A stretch of 53,310 nt of DNA from Porticoccaceae bacterium (GTDB taxonomy: Bacteria > Pseudomonadota > Gammaproteobacteria > Pseudomonadales > Porticoccaceae): assembly GCA_019090225.1 (NCBI GenBank), contig JAHRWI010000172.1, positions 1 through 53,310 on the forward strand, written 5' to 3'. Both the position numbers and the translations under genes were made by a program. How positions within the stretch are numbered: position 1 is the first letter of the stretch; the number at the start of each line of letters is the position of its first letter. Under the pieces are notes generated by a model. The model was not told where the DNA came from and ran no database searches. It worked only from the letters and a program-made list of their open reading frames with translations. This document shows, piece by piece, positions 25,641-34,093 of this stretch.

Positions 25641-27131
25641 TTGGGCACCGCAATTATCGAATTAAACGACAGCGCCATTCAGTGTCTACATGGTGAAACA
25701 TTGCTGGTTATGCCGGGCTATGCCCTGCTCACCGATCAGGGCGTTGTCACTGGGGATGAAGCCCTGCAAAAAGCCTGGTTATTGCCCCAGCAAAGCCATA
25801 ATCAATACTGGCATCAACTCAGCCTATCCCCACTCACCGGCGCAAACCGTTATGCGCGGCATCACGCTGATCTCGCCTATGCTCAGCTGCAAAGCCTGTA
25901 TCACGAAGCCGGCAAACCGGAAAATATTATTTTCGCGGTACCCGGAAACTTCACCAATGATCAGCTGAGTATATTATTGGGCCTGGTAAAAGCCTCACCT
26001 TTCAAGGCCACTGGCCTGGTGGATAGCGCGGTCGCAGCTGCTTGCCAAGCTGATACTACGGGTGACGTAATCCATGTCGATATCCAGCTACACAGCTCGG
26101 TGATTACCCGGCTCGAATGTGGCGCTCAGATAACCCGCCTCCACAGCGGACAATATCCCGACGTATCTCTACAAGGTTTTTACGATACCTGGGCACACTT
26201 CATCGCCGATAAATTCATCAGTCAATACCGTTACGATCCGATGCACACAGCCCAGGGTGAACAGCAGCTGCGTAATCTCTTACCCTTGTGGCTAGAACAA
26301 CTGACCAGCGAAGAGGAAATCGAAATAGACATATCTGCTCAGCAGGGTAATTTCAGGCTTAATATTCTGCGTGTTGAACTGCTTGCCGCCAACAGCCAGC
26401 GTTGGCAACGTCTGGCCGACGCCCTGGCCAGTATCACGGCCAAAGATGGTCAGGCGGACACCCTATTGATCAGCCATCGTCTTATGGCCCTGCCCGGCGT
26501 CGATAACTATATTGAATACTCCGACTATTCAGAGCCGGACGCCGTGCTAAGCGCCTGCCAGACTCAGGCTAAACACATTGTTTCAGACAGTGACAAATTA
26601 TCTTTTGTTACTGAATTACCTCTGCTTGGTGCCACACTCCCAGGTGGAGACAAATCAGCTGAACTGGCTATACCTCGGCAAACCCCAGGCCAAAACCTTA
26701 AACCGCAAAGCTCTAAACCACAAAATCTGAAATCCAGAAGTCTCGAATCTCAAAACACGGTACCTGGCAGATCAAGATCACCCGAAGCCCTTTCCCAACA
26801 GCCTGGCAAGACCGAAACCGTCCCACCCATCAGGCCTGCAAAACATCAAGCACCAAGCCATTTGCTCCATCAACACCAAGCCCATGCTTTAAAGCAAGGC
26901 TTAAGTATTACCATGGGGTTACGGGGCCTGGAAATTAAGGCCTGTGAAAGCACCGATAAACCTGAGCAACAGGCCGGTCAACTCTTAATCAATTACCAGG
27001 CGCAAAAAGTCGTGCTCCACACCGATCAGAATAAACTGCCCATTCAATGTAGCGGCAATCTCGACAAGCTCCAGGTCGGCGATGAAATCATTATCCGCGG
27101 TGAGACCCTGAAGTTTATCGAGGTGCTCTGA
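25641..27131 (+). CDS. Divergent actin/Hsp70-fold (ASKHA) ATPase-like protein
   Basis: The start is TTG with GGAG 6 bases upstream. The N-terminal 330 residues look like a degenerate Hsp70/FtsA-type fold. IIFAVPGNFTNDQ (about 96-108) and GLVDSAVAAA (125-134) parallel the VPAYF and EPTAAA motifs of DnaK, and VIHVDIQLHSS (143-153) sits where the second phosphate loop belongs but lacks the usual DLGGGT. A Pro/Gln/Ser-rich linker follows (about 335-420). A small beta domain ends in VGDEIIIRGETLKFIEV, somewhat like the last strands of an FHA domain (tentative). No signal peptide, so cytosolic. The next gene starts 1 bp after its stop. Confidence 0.7.
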   Translation: MGTAIIELNDSAIQCLHGETLLVMPGYALLTDQGVVTGDEALQKAWLLPQQSHNQYWHQLSLSPLTGANRYARHHADLAYAQLQSLYHEAGKPENIIFAVPGNFTNDQLSILLGLVKASPFKATGLVDSAVAAACQADTTGDVIHVDIQLHSSVITRLECGAQITRLHSGQYPDVSLQGFYDTWAHFIADKFISQYRYDPMHTAQGEQQLRNLLPLWLEQLTSEEEIEIDISAQQGNFRLNILRVELLAANSQRWQRLADALASITAKDGQADTLLISHRLMALPGVDNYIEYSDYSEPDAVLSACQTQAKHIVSDSDKLSFVTELPLLGATLPGGDKSAELAIPRQTPGQNLKPQSSKPQNLKSRSLESQNTVPGRSRSPEALSQQPGKTETVPPIRPAKHQAPSHLLHQHQAHALKQGLSITMGLRGLEIKACESTDKPEQQAGQLLINYQAQKVVLHTDQNKLPIQCSGNLDKLQVGDEIIIRGETLKFIEVL

Positions 27132-27132
27132 T

Positions 27133-28203
27133 ATGGCTCGCGAGAAACGACACGTGAGCACGTTTAGCCTGTCTTTTCTCGATATTATGGCCTGCGGCTT
27201 TGGCGCCGTAACGCTGCTATTTTTAATCCTCAAGCACGATGCCAGTACCGCTATTAGCCCCGATGACAGCAATCTTAACGCCGAAGCAAGCCTGCTCGCC
27301 GAAGATATTATTGAGGGCGAGCGAGACAAAGTTAAGCTACGCAATAGTTTAAAAGTGTTGGAAAACGAAACCGTAGAAACCCAGGGGCTGTCGCGCCGGA
27401 TACTGGACGAACTCAATGAACGCAAACGCGAATTGAGTATCGAAGTCAGCCCTGATCAACAAATCGCCCTGCTCCGTAAACAGGTCGGTGAACTGGACAC
27501 CGAAACCTCTCGCCTCCGTGAACAGGGTAGCGCCAACGATACCCGCAGCTTTATCGGCACCGGTGACCGACAGTATCTGACTGGCCTCAAACTCGGTGGC
27601 CAAAGGGTATTAATCCTGGTCGATAGCTCGGCAAGTATGCTGGCCGAAACCATTGTCAATGTCGTCCGCCGCCGCAATATGAGCGATGCTGTGAAACGTA
27701 AATCTCCTAAGTGGCAACGGGCCGTGCGCACCGTTGAATGGTTGGTGTCACAACTCCCAACGGACAGTAATTACCAAATCTATACTTTCAACACCAAGGC
27801 TAAACCCCTGTCGAATAGCACTCGCGGCCAATGGCTGGATGCATCGGACAACGCCACACTAAACAACAACATCCAGCACTTAAAAGCCTTGAGCCCGCAA
27901 GGTGGCACCAGTTTGTATCACGCATTTAATGCAGCAAAGAGTTTTTCATTACGACCCGATAATATATTTTTAATTACCGACGGCCTGCCCACCCAGGGAC
28001 AGAGTAAACCCAATAAAACTACCGTCTCCGGCAAACAGCGAGGTGTTTTATTTAACGAAGCGATAAAACTATTACCCAGAGGTGTGCCGGTCAACGTGAT
28101 CTTATTTCCTATGGAGGGCGATCCCGCTGCCGCAGCCGCGTTCTGGCAACTGGGACTGTCCAGCAAAGGCGCTTTCCTCAGCCCCTCAAAGGATTGGCCA
28201 TGA
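27133..28203 (+). CDS. vWA protein with TolR/ExbD-like Asp-bearing membrane helix (copy 1)
   Basis: A basic N-terminus precedes one transmembrane helix (about 13-33) reading FSLSFLDIMACGFGAVTLLF with Asp at residue 17. This matches TolR YIDVM at its proton-pathway Asp. A coiled coil follows (about 52-134). The von Willebrand A domain (about 157-350) has a complete MIDAS: D164-S-S-A-S168, T259 in PQGGTS, and D283 in ITDG. With the N-terminus inside, the vWA domain is periplasmic. Its stop overlaps the start of copy 2 (ATGA). Confidence 0.85.
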   Translation: MAREKRHVSTFSLSFLDIMACGFGAVTLLFLILKHDASTAISPDDSNLNAEASLLAEDIIEGERDKVKLRNSLKVLENETVETQGLSRRILDELNERKRELSIEVSPDQQIALLRKQVGELDTETSRLREQGSANDTRSFIGTGDRQYLTGLKLGGQRVLILVDSSASMLAETIVNVVRRRNMSDAVKRKSPKWQRAVRTVEWLVSQLPTDSNYQIYTFNTKAKPLSNSTRGQWLDASDNATLNNNIQHLKALSPQGGTSLYHAFNAAKSFSLRPDNIFLITDGLPTQGQSKPNKTTVSGKQRGVLFNEAIKLLPRGVPVNVILFPMEGDPAAAAAFWQLGLSSKGAFLSPSKDWP

Positions 28204-29183
28204 GGATTAGAAGGCGACCAGCGCCGGAGATCAGTATCTCCTTTCTCGATGTTATCAGCTGTGGCTTTGGTGCCATTGTGCTGCTCTTGCTAATTGCTCA
28301 AACTGTGGAATTTAGTGCGGTCGAATCCGGCGAACCCGAACAACAAAGCGTCGCAGCCCTACAGGAACAGCTATTCGCCCTGCGTGGCGATAACACAATC
28401 CTCAATCGCGAATTGATCACTAAGCAGGAGCAACTATCAGACCTGCGTGCTCGTATCGCCCGGCTCCGAGAACAATTGGCCAGCGTTGACAAAAGCCAGC
28501 AACATATTCCGGCGGACAATTCCGAACGTGATGAGCTAGCCCTCGCCCTGCAAGTGCTACAGGAAGAAATGGCGCGCCTGCTTGCCAGCCAGCCTCACAA
28601 GGATAATCAGGTGGTCGGCGGCATACCGGTCGATAGCGAATACATTGTTTTTATCGTCGATACCTCGGGCAGTATGTTTGATTTCGCCTGGCCAAAAGTA
28701 CGTCGTGAAATGATCAATATTCTCGACATATACCCCCAGGTCAAAGGTATTCAGATCATGAACGATATGGGTGACTATATGTTTTCCGGCTACAAAGGCC
28801 GATGGATACCCGATACCCCAGGGCGCCGCAAAGCCATTATCAATCGCCTCATCACCTGGACGCCATTCAGCAACTCCAGCCCAGTAGAGGGTATACAAAG
28901 AGCCATTCGAGCTTTTTACGCCCCCGACAAAAAAATCAGTCTGTATGTTTTCGGGGATGATTTTACCGGCGGCTCAATTCACACCGTACTCAAGACCGTT
29001 GATCGTATTAACGCAAGCCGACGCAAGGGCGATCGTCTGGTGCGCATTCATACTATTGGCTTTCCGGTGCATTTTCTGGTCCCTGGCGGGCGAGCGCAAA
29101 CAGCGACACGTTTTGCAGCATTGATGCGCGAACTCAGTTATCGTAACGGAGGAACCTTTGTTGGCCTAAACAGCCTTAATTGA
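28200..29183 (+). CDS. vWA protein with TolR/ExbD-like Asp-bearing membrane helix (copy 2)
   Basis: I choose the ATG at 28200 (ATGA overlap, AAAGGA 6 bases upstream) over the TTG at 28194. The basic N-terminus MRIRRRPAPE is followed by helix ISISFLDVISCGFGAIVLLL, again with Asp at residue 17 and the shared CGFGA motif. A coiled coil spans about 50-130. The vWA domain has D154-T-S-G-S158 and a VFGDD segment for the third MIDAS element. The threonine element is less clear (WTPFSNSSP). It is paralogous to the preceding gene over the helix but diverged in the vWA domain, suggesting a heterodimer. Confidence 0.85.
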   Translation: MRIRRRPAPEISISFLDVISCGFGAIVLLLLIAQTVEFSAVESGEPEQQSVAALQEQLFALRGDNTILNRELITKQEQLSDLRARIARLREQLASVDKSQQHIPADNSERDELALALQVLQEEMARLLASQPHKDNQVVGGIPVDSEYIVFIVDTSGSMFDFAWPKVRREMINILDIYPQVKGIQIMNDMGDYMFSGYKGRWIPDTPGRRKAIINRLITWTPFSNSSPVEGIQRAIRAFYAPDKKISLYVFGDDFTGGSIHTVLKTVDRINASRRKGDRLVRIHTIGFPVHFLVPGGRAQTATRFAALMRELSYRNGGTFVGLNSLN

Positions 29184-29253
29184 CTCAGACCTTTACTCAC
29201 CTGATTCAGGTAGCAACAGTGCAGAATATAGCGCTAACAACTCTCTAAACAAT

Positions 29254-29949
29254 ATGAGAACACTACGCCTAACATTCATGATTCTTTGGTCTGCGCTGAT
29301 ACTAACTAGCTGCGCGACCCATGTTGAGGTGAGCGGAACCTTTCCTACGCCGCTCAACAAACAACTGCCCATAAGCTCGGTGGTGGTATTCGACCAGGCA
29401 TTTAGCTCCTACCGCTTTGAAAACACCGATGGCCGGGAAGTCAGCATCGCCGTCGGCCAAACTCAGGTCGATCTATTTACTGCCATAACAAAAAGCGTAT
29501 TTGAAAGCGCTACCTTTACCAATACTATGCCGACAGCGGCTGACACCGACCTGATCCTCGTGCCTAGAGTCGAGGAAGTACAAATATCCATGCCCTATCA
29601 AACCAAGCTCAACGTCTTTGAGGTGTGGATCAAATACAATCTCCAGGTCTTTGACCACAACGGCGAAGCCGTCGCTGACTGGATTATGTCGGCCTACGGT
29701 AAAACCCCGACTAAATTTCTGAAATCCGACAGCAAGGCTCTAAACCAGGCGGCAATCGTTGCTCTGCGCGATGCCGGCGCCCACTTTATTATCGCCTTTG
29801 ACCGCGTGCCAGAAATCCGCCAGTGGCTCGATAACAAAAACGGCCAGGCCCGCTTATCCACAGACACTCTTTCACAAAGTAAGCCTTCACAAGCTAGGCC
29901 CCCAGAAAACAAAACACCATCGGATAAGCCAGAGGCCACCACCCTGTGA
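29254..29949 (+). CDS. Predicted lipoprotein, function unknown
   Basis: Lipobox ILTSC with Cys at residue 20. The mature part (about 150 residues) has alternating strands and helices such as SSVVVFDQAFSSYRFEN and LILVPRVEEVQISM, ending in a Pro/Ser/Lys-rich tail. The general look resembles small outer-membrane assembly lipoproteins, but I cannot assign a family. Its stop overlaps the next gene's GTG start, so the two lipoproteins are probably made together. 70 bp after vWA copy 2. Confidence 0.78.
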   Translation: MRTLRLTFMILWSALILTSCATHVEVSGTFPTPLNKQLPISSVVVFDQAFSSYRFENTDGREVSIAVGQTQVDLFTAITKSVFESATFTNTMPTAADTDLILVPRVEEVQISMPYQTKLNVFEVWIKYNLQVFDHNGEAVADWIMSAYGKTPTKFLKSDSKALNQAAIVALRDAGAHFIIAFDRVPEIRQWLDNKNGQARLSTDTLSQSKPSQARPPENKTPSDKPEATTL

Positions 29950-30605
29950 CTAAAGCTTGTCTGATCACAGCCATTGCCTGTCTGTACGTACTCCTTGTCG
30001 GGTGTACCACCACCACAGTCGATGAGTACCGCGAAAGCAATGAACAGTTGTCCCTTCTAAGTGGTGACAAAGTGGTCGTACTCGGTCGCCGACACGCCAG
30101 TGATCACGAAACCGAGCCGGACTTTATTGACTGCATCGGCAAAGAGCTAGGTAACGCCACCGCCCTAAACGTCATCAATGAACCTGCTTTTATGGATTCT
30201 GTTTACCCCTGGTTTGAGCCGCGCACCGCGCCCCTGGGTCTTAAGCGTATGAGCAAAATGCTCAACGAACCAATGATAGCGACACGTATCCAGTCACAAA
30301 ACCTGCGCTACATCATCTGGATAGATGGCAGCACGGAGACCACAGACCGGGAAGGTTCTGTGAGTTGCGCCATCGGCCCCGGCGGCGGTGGTTGCTTTGG
30401 CTTTGCTACCTGGGAAAAGCAGGGGGTTTACGAAGCCATCATATGGGATCTCAAAGACATGGCCGAACACGGGCGGGTTAAGGTCAATGCCAAAGGTTCG
30501 TCCTACATGATCGCTATCGGCCTGCCGATACCAATTATTGCTCAAGTTCAAGACCAGGCATGTGAAGGTATCGGCAAACAATTGCGCGCTTTCTTTACGG
30601 GCTAA
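29946..30605 (+). CDS. Predicted lipoprotein, function unknown
   Basis: Starts with GTG overlapping the preceding stop (GTGA). The lipobox LLVGC puts the acylated Cys at residue 20. The mature protein has a VVVLGRRHASDHETEPDF segment and a Gly-rich CAIGPGGGGCFGF loop flanked by two cysteines that could form a disulfide. It likely ends in an amphipathic C-terminal helix. No family recognised. Last gene of the tight cluster before a 65-bp gap with a 7-bp repeat array. Confidence 0.75.
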   Translation: MTKACLITAIACLYVLLVGCTTTTVDEYRESNEQLSLLSGDKVVVLGRRHASDHETEPDFIDCIGKELGNATALNVINEPAFMDSVYPWFEPRTAPLGLKRMSKMLNEPMIATRIQSQNLRYIIWIDGSTETTDREGSVSCAIGPGGGGCFGFATWEKQGVYEAIIWDLKDMAEHGRVKVNAKGSSYMIAIGLPIPIIAQVQDQACEGIGKQLRAFFTG

Positions 30606-30617
30606 GGTGCCAAATAA

Positions 30618-30652
30618 CCATTAACCATTAACCATTAACCATTAACCATTAA
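30618..30652. repeat. 7-bp tandem repeat (CCATTAA x5)
   Basis: Five perfect copies of CCATTAA run from 30618 to 30652, ending 18 bases before the M48 peptidase start codon. Copy number in such arrays can change by slippage. Here it would alter the spacing of any upstream signal rather than the reading frame. Confidence 0.95.
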
Positions 30653-30670
30653 CAAAAAAATCAGCAAAAT

Positions 30671-32143
30671 ATGCTCATACACATATTACGTTTACCGCAT
30701 TTTTTTATTATCAGTCTTGCTGTGTTGTTCGGCCTACAGGCTAATTTTTCGCTCGCCATATCTGAAAAAAAAGCCGCCGAAATTGGCAAGAAAATGTACG
30801 AAGAAATCACCGCAGAAATGCCCATTTACATAGATAAAAAACTTAACGATTACGTCTCAGGTGTCGGCCAAAAGCTGATCAAATATTCCGACCAACCTGA
30901 CCTCAACTATACCTTTACTATTATCGACAGCCCCGATATCAATGCTTTCGCGACACCCGGCGCTTACATTTACGTCAATCGCGGCTTGTTGGCCTACATG
31001 AATTCGGAGGCTCAGTTGGCTGCGGTTCTGGGTCATGAATTAGCCCATGTCACTGCCGACCATGCCTCCCGTCAAAAAAACGCTCAAACAGGCTCCAACG
31101 TCGTGGCAGGATTATTGGCTGTGCTCACTGGCAGCGCCGACGTCGGTGAAGCCTCTGCGATGTGGGGCGCAGCGACGGTAAAAGGCTACGGTCGCGACAT
31201 GGAACTGGAAGCAGACGCCATTGGTGCAAAAACCATGGCTCGGGCGGGCTACCCCGTGGATGCAATGATCACCATTATTTCGCAATTGAAAGACCACGAG
31301 CGGTTTATGAAAAAACGCAATAAGGACTCCGGTAAAAAAACCCAGAGTTACCACGGCATATTTTCAAGCCACCCCCGCAATGACAAACGTCTACGAGAGA
31401 TAGTCAAGAAATCGGGCGCTGACCTGGACAGCTCTAAAACCGGCGACCCCGGCATCGTACCGTTCAGAGTCGCCACCCAAAACCTGCCCTGGGGTCAGAC
31501 CACCCAAACACCGGCACGACAGGACAAGCGCTACTATGATGACAAATTAAATTTTAGCTTCGATTACCCAGACGGTTGGCAGTTCCAGGAAAAGGCCAAA
31601 CAAGTGCTTGGCAACAGAGAAGATGATTCAGCCAGCCTGGTGCTGGATGTTAAAGCCCGCACACTCGACTCACCCGAGCAATATATCAAGAAAGTTCTTG
31701 GCATCAGTTTTATTAAAAAGTCCGAGTCAACTGTCGTCAATCGCCTGAAAGGCCACACAGGAACCATCCCCGGTAAAAATAACGCTAACGACATCCGCAT
31801 TGCGGTTATTTATTATGGCCGACACGCCTTTGTGTTCAGGGGGATTGTCGATGCTGGCTCCGCTCTCGACAATACAGCGCCAAAAATCGGCGAGTCCTCT
31901 GCACAATCGTATGACGCAGAATTCAAGAGCATTATTGCCAGCTTTCAGCCGCGCTCGCCCCGCCGAAGTACTGCGCACACCGGTACTATCAAATATGTCA
32001 AAGCCAGCTCATCGGCCACTTACGCCAAGCTGGCGAGACAACTTAATCTCGGCAAATACGGCAAAGACCAGCTACAACTCATCAACGGACATTACCCAGG
32101 TAGCGAGCCTCAGGCCGGGCAGTGGATAAAGATTATTCGCTAA
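30671..32143 (+). CDS. Secreted M48-family zinc metallopeptidase
   Basis: Signal peptide to about residue 29. The M48 catalytic helix GHELAH has H122, E123 and H126. The third ligand is E180 in ELEADAIG, and the SSHPRNDKRL motif follows the catalytic core. The C-terminal 220 residues comprise a domain (DDKLNFSFDYPDGWQF onward) and a short end domain around TYAKLARQLNLGKYGKDQLQ that resembles a minimal LysM-like fold (tentative). Family members act as periplasmic quality-control proteases of outer-membrane proteins. It lies 65 bp after the cluster's last lipoprotein and may belong to it. Confidence 0.9.
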   Translation: MLIHILRLPHFFIISLAVLFGLQANFSLAISEKKAAEIGKKMYEEITAEMPIYIDKKLNDYVSGVGQKLIKYSDQPDLNYTFTIIDSPDINAFATPGAYIYVNRGLLAYMNSEAQLAAVLGHELAHVTADHASRQKNAQTGSNVVAGLLAVLTGSADVGEASAMWGAATVKGYGRDMELEADAIGAKTMARAGYPVDAMITIISQLKDHERFMKKRNKDSGKKTQSYHGIFSSHPRNDKRLREIVKKSGADLDSSKTGDPGIVPFRVATQNLPWGQTTQTPARQDKRYYDDKLNFSFDYPDGWQFQEKAKQVLGNREDDSASLVLDVKARTLDSPEQYIKKVLGISFIKKSESTVVNRLKGHTGTIPGKNNANDIRIAVIYYGRHAFVFRGIVDAGSALDNTAPKIGESSAQSYDAEFKSIIASFQPRSPRRSTAHTGTIKYVKASSSATYAKLARQLNLGKYGKDQLQLINGHYPGSEPQAGQWIKIIR

Positions 32144-32181
32144 CCCGCGACTCCATTCCACACTCAACATAAAGGATCACA

Positions 32182-32679
32182 ATGACTGTAGAAGTCAACG
32201 GCATCGCCCATATTCAGCTAAGCGTCAACGACGGCCCCCGCTGCCTGCCTTTCTGGGAAAAACTCTGCCATTTTCTCGAAATGAAAACCCTGATCCGCAA
32301 TGAAGAGACGATTTATTGTATCGGCAGTCGCACCGGCATACTGGTTCGGGTGGCACCACCAGACAAACGAAGCAAAGCGTTTGAGCAGGACACCAGCGGC
32401 CTGCATCACTTTTGTTTTCGAGCACGCAGCAAAGACGATGTCGACAAAATTTATCAGTTTGTCGAGACCCAACTCGACGCCAAAATCATCCATGGCCCCG
32501 AAGACAGTTCACGCTTCGCACCGGGCTATTACTCCATTCTATTTGAAGACCCGGATGGTATTCGGGTAGAAGTCAATTACGTACCCGGCAAAGGTCATTT
32601 TGGCGAACAGGGCCGACTCGGGGAACAGGGCCACGGGCCAGCCAGTCAATATGGGGAAGATGGCTTAACGGATACCTGA
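32182..32679 (+). CDS. VOC-superfamily (glyoxalase/dioxygenase-like) protein
   Basis: A 165-aa vicinal-oxygen-chelate fold. It begins with GIAHIQLSVND, contains LHHFCFRARSKDDVD in the middle, and ends with YYSILFEDPDGIRVEVNYVPG, with H and E residues at the usual metal positions. The substrate is unknown. The C-terminal tail contains a near-duplicate HFGEQGRLGEQGHG made by a short DNA repeat. AAAGGA precedes the ATG. 38 bp after the M48 gene. Confidence 0.85.
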   Translation: MTVEVNGIAHIQLSVNDGPRCLPFWEKLCHFLEMKTLIRNEETIYCIGSRTGILVRVAPPDKRSKAFEQDTSGLHHFCFRARSKDDVDKIYQFVETQLDAKIIHGPEDSSRFAPGYYSILFEDPDGIRVEVNYVPGKGHFGEQGRLGEQGHGPASQYGEDGLTDT

Positions 32680-32962
32680 AGATTTTTATCCGCGTCTGAC
32701 TTCAGACACCGATGGTTTACGAAAAGTCTTTATGAGATCGCGATGCCAGGCTCTTAAACTAATCTGCGTATTTAGAGGAACTCAAAGCTTTACCAGGAGA
32801 ACCATCCGCGCAAATTCAGAAAAAATTAAAACTTTCGCCGAATTAGGCCTCCGCGACGCAACTAGGCTGGCTTTCCTCAGTCAGAAACAGACGCGCGTTA
32901 AAACCTCGGATACAAGGCCGTTAAATTTCTGACCTTATAACTCTCGGCGAAAGGATGGGGAA

Positions 32963-33823
32963 ATGCAGCTTCGCCAGATAAGTTCGACGGTGTATTTCAA
33001 ATGGGGTTGGGGAAAACGCCTGGCACTGTGTTGCGCGGTGTTCATCACTGCCATCAGCATTCCATCACCTGCCCGTGCTGAGCTTTCTATTCATTGGCGA
33101 GATACCTTCACAATCGCAGAGCGAGAAAAACTCACCACCTGGGTTTCGGAGGTCAATACAACTATTGAATCACTGGTCGGCCCACTGCCTTACCAAATAC
33201 ATCTGCGGTTTTATCGCCGCGATAGAGCCCGTGAACCGGTGCCCTGGGCAAACACCCGTCGCGGTAACAGATTAGGCATCGATTTCCACGTAGACCCTCG
33301 GTACTCCCTGGACGCTTTCCGTAAGGACTGGACCGCAGCCCATGAATTTAGCCATTTGATACTGCCCTACCTCGGTTCCAGTAACGCGTGGTTCGCCGAA
33401 GGTTTCGCCAGTTTTATGCAGTACCAGGTCATGGAAACCATGGGTATCTTAAGCAGGGAAGAAAAGCGCCGACGCTATCTTCATAGCCTGAACCGGGCGC
33501 GTCGCAACTACGCCTATGCAGGCCAACCATTCACCGAAGCAACCCGACGCTTGCGCAGAGAAGGCAAGTATTCGCTTATGTATTGGGGCGGCGCGGTGTA
33601 TTTCCTACAAATCAATGATCGTCTTGTACGAACCAGGCGCTCAACGCTGATCGATGTACTGAGGGCTTACGTGGCATGCTGTCGGCGTAACTACGATGAC
33701 TTGCAACACCTCATTGAGGCACTTGATGGCTTCACAAACTCCAGGTTATTTAGCCAGGAACTTGAGCGATTCAAAATAACACCGGGTTTTCCCAGGTATC
33801 AGCATCTCGATCTGGCTAAGTGA
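32963..33823 (+). CDS. Secreted gluzincin-like metallopeptidase
   Basis: A signal peptide ends at ARA (residues 37-39). The zinc motif H127-E-F-S-H131 is followed 15 residues later by the candidate third ligand E146 in WFAEGFASF, the arrangement of MA-clan (gluzincin) peptidases. Arg-rich loops flank the site. The substrate is unknown. It stands alone: the 283-bp gap before it and the 270-bp gap after it hold no convincing gene. Confidence 0.82.
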   Translation: MQLRQISSTVYFKWGWGKRLALCCAVFITAISIPSPARAELSIHWRDTFTIAEREKLTTWVSEVNTTIESLVGPLPYQIHLRFYRRDRAREPVPWANTRRGNRLGIDFHVDPRYSLDAFRKDWTAAHEFSHLILPYLGSSNAWFAEGFASFMQYQVMETMGILSREEKRRRYLHSLNRARRNYAYAGQPFTEATRRLRREGKYSLMYWGGAVYFLQINDRLVRTRRSTLIDVLRAYVACCRRNYDDLQHLIEALDGFTNSRLFSQELERFKITPGFPRYQHLDLAK

Positions 33824-34093
33824 GTGCCGAAAAGACCGCTCATATTGTCTGGTCACCAACCATTAATCATCCACCCGCAAGGCAATTGCTTACGTTAAAC
33901 CCATTCCTAACCAGGCGGTGTCTGTAGTATGAAACACTAAGCTACCCTGGTGCATACAATCAAAAGAACGTTCGCTCAGAAGCCCCTATAAGAACTTTGT
34001 GTTGACCGACCTTGCCCCCAATATAATCCATGCAAGTTGTTTTCCAGATAAGATGGCATTTAAAAGAAACTTTATAAAAAAAGGATCATACCG

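Noticed and set aside
24707..29183. Zorya-type defence system (ZorA/ZorB-like channel)
   Set aside because: The ExbB/MotA-like and D-helix proteins suggest it at first, but there is no helicase or nuclease effector and no OmpA-type peptidoglycan domain on the partner; neighbours are lipoproteins and TPR/PEGA proteins.
17402..30605. Type VI secretion or tellurite-resistance (Ter) cluster
   Set aside because: vWA, SUMF-like and FHA-like features occur in those contexts, but no TssB/TssC, ClpV, TerC or TerD homologue is present.
32732..32932. 66-codon plus-strand ORF before the secreted peptidase
   Set aside because: Basic, random-looking composition, no ribosome site and no family resemblance.
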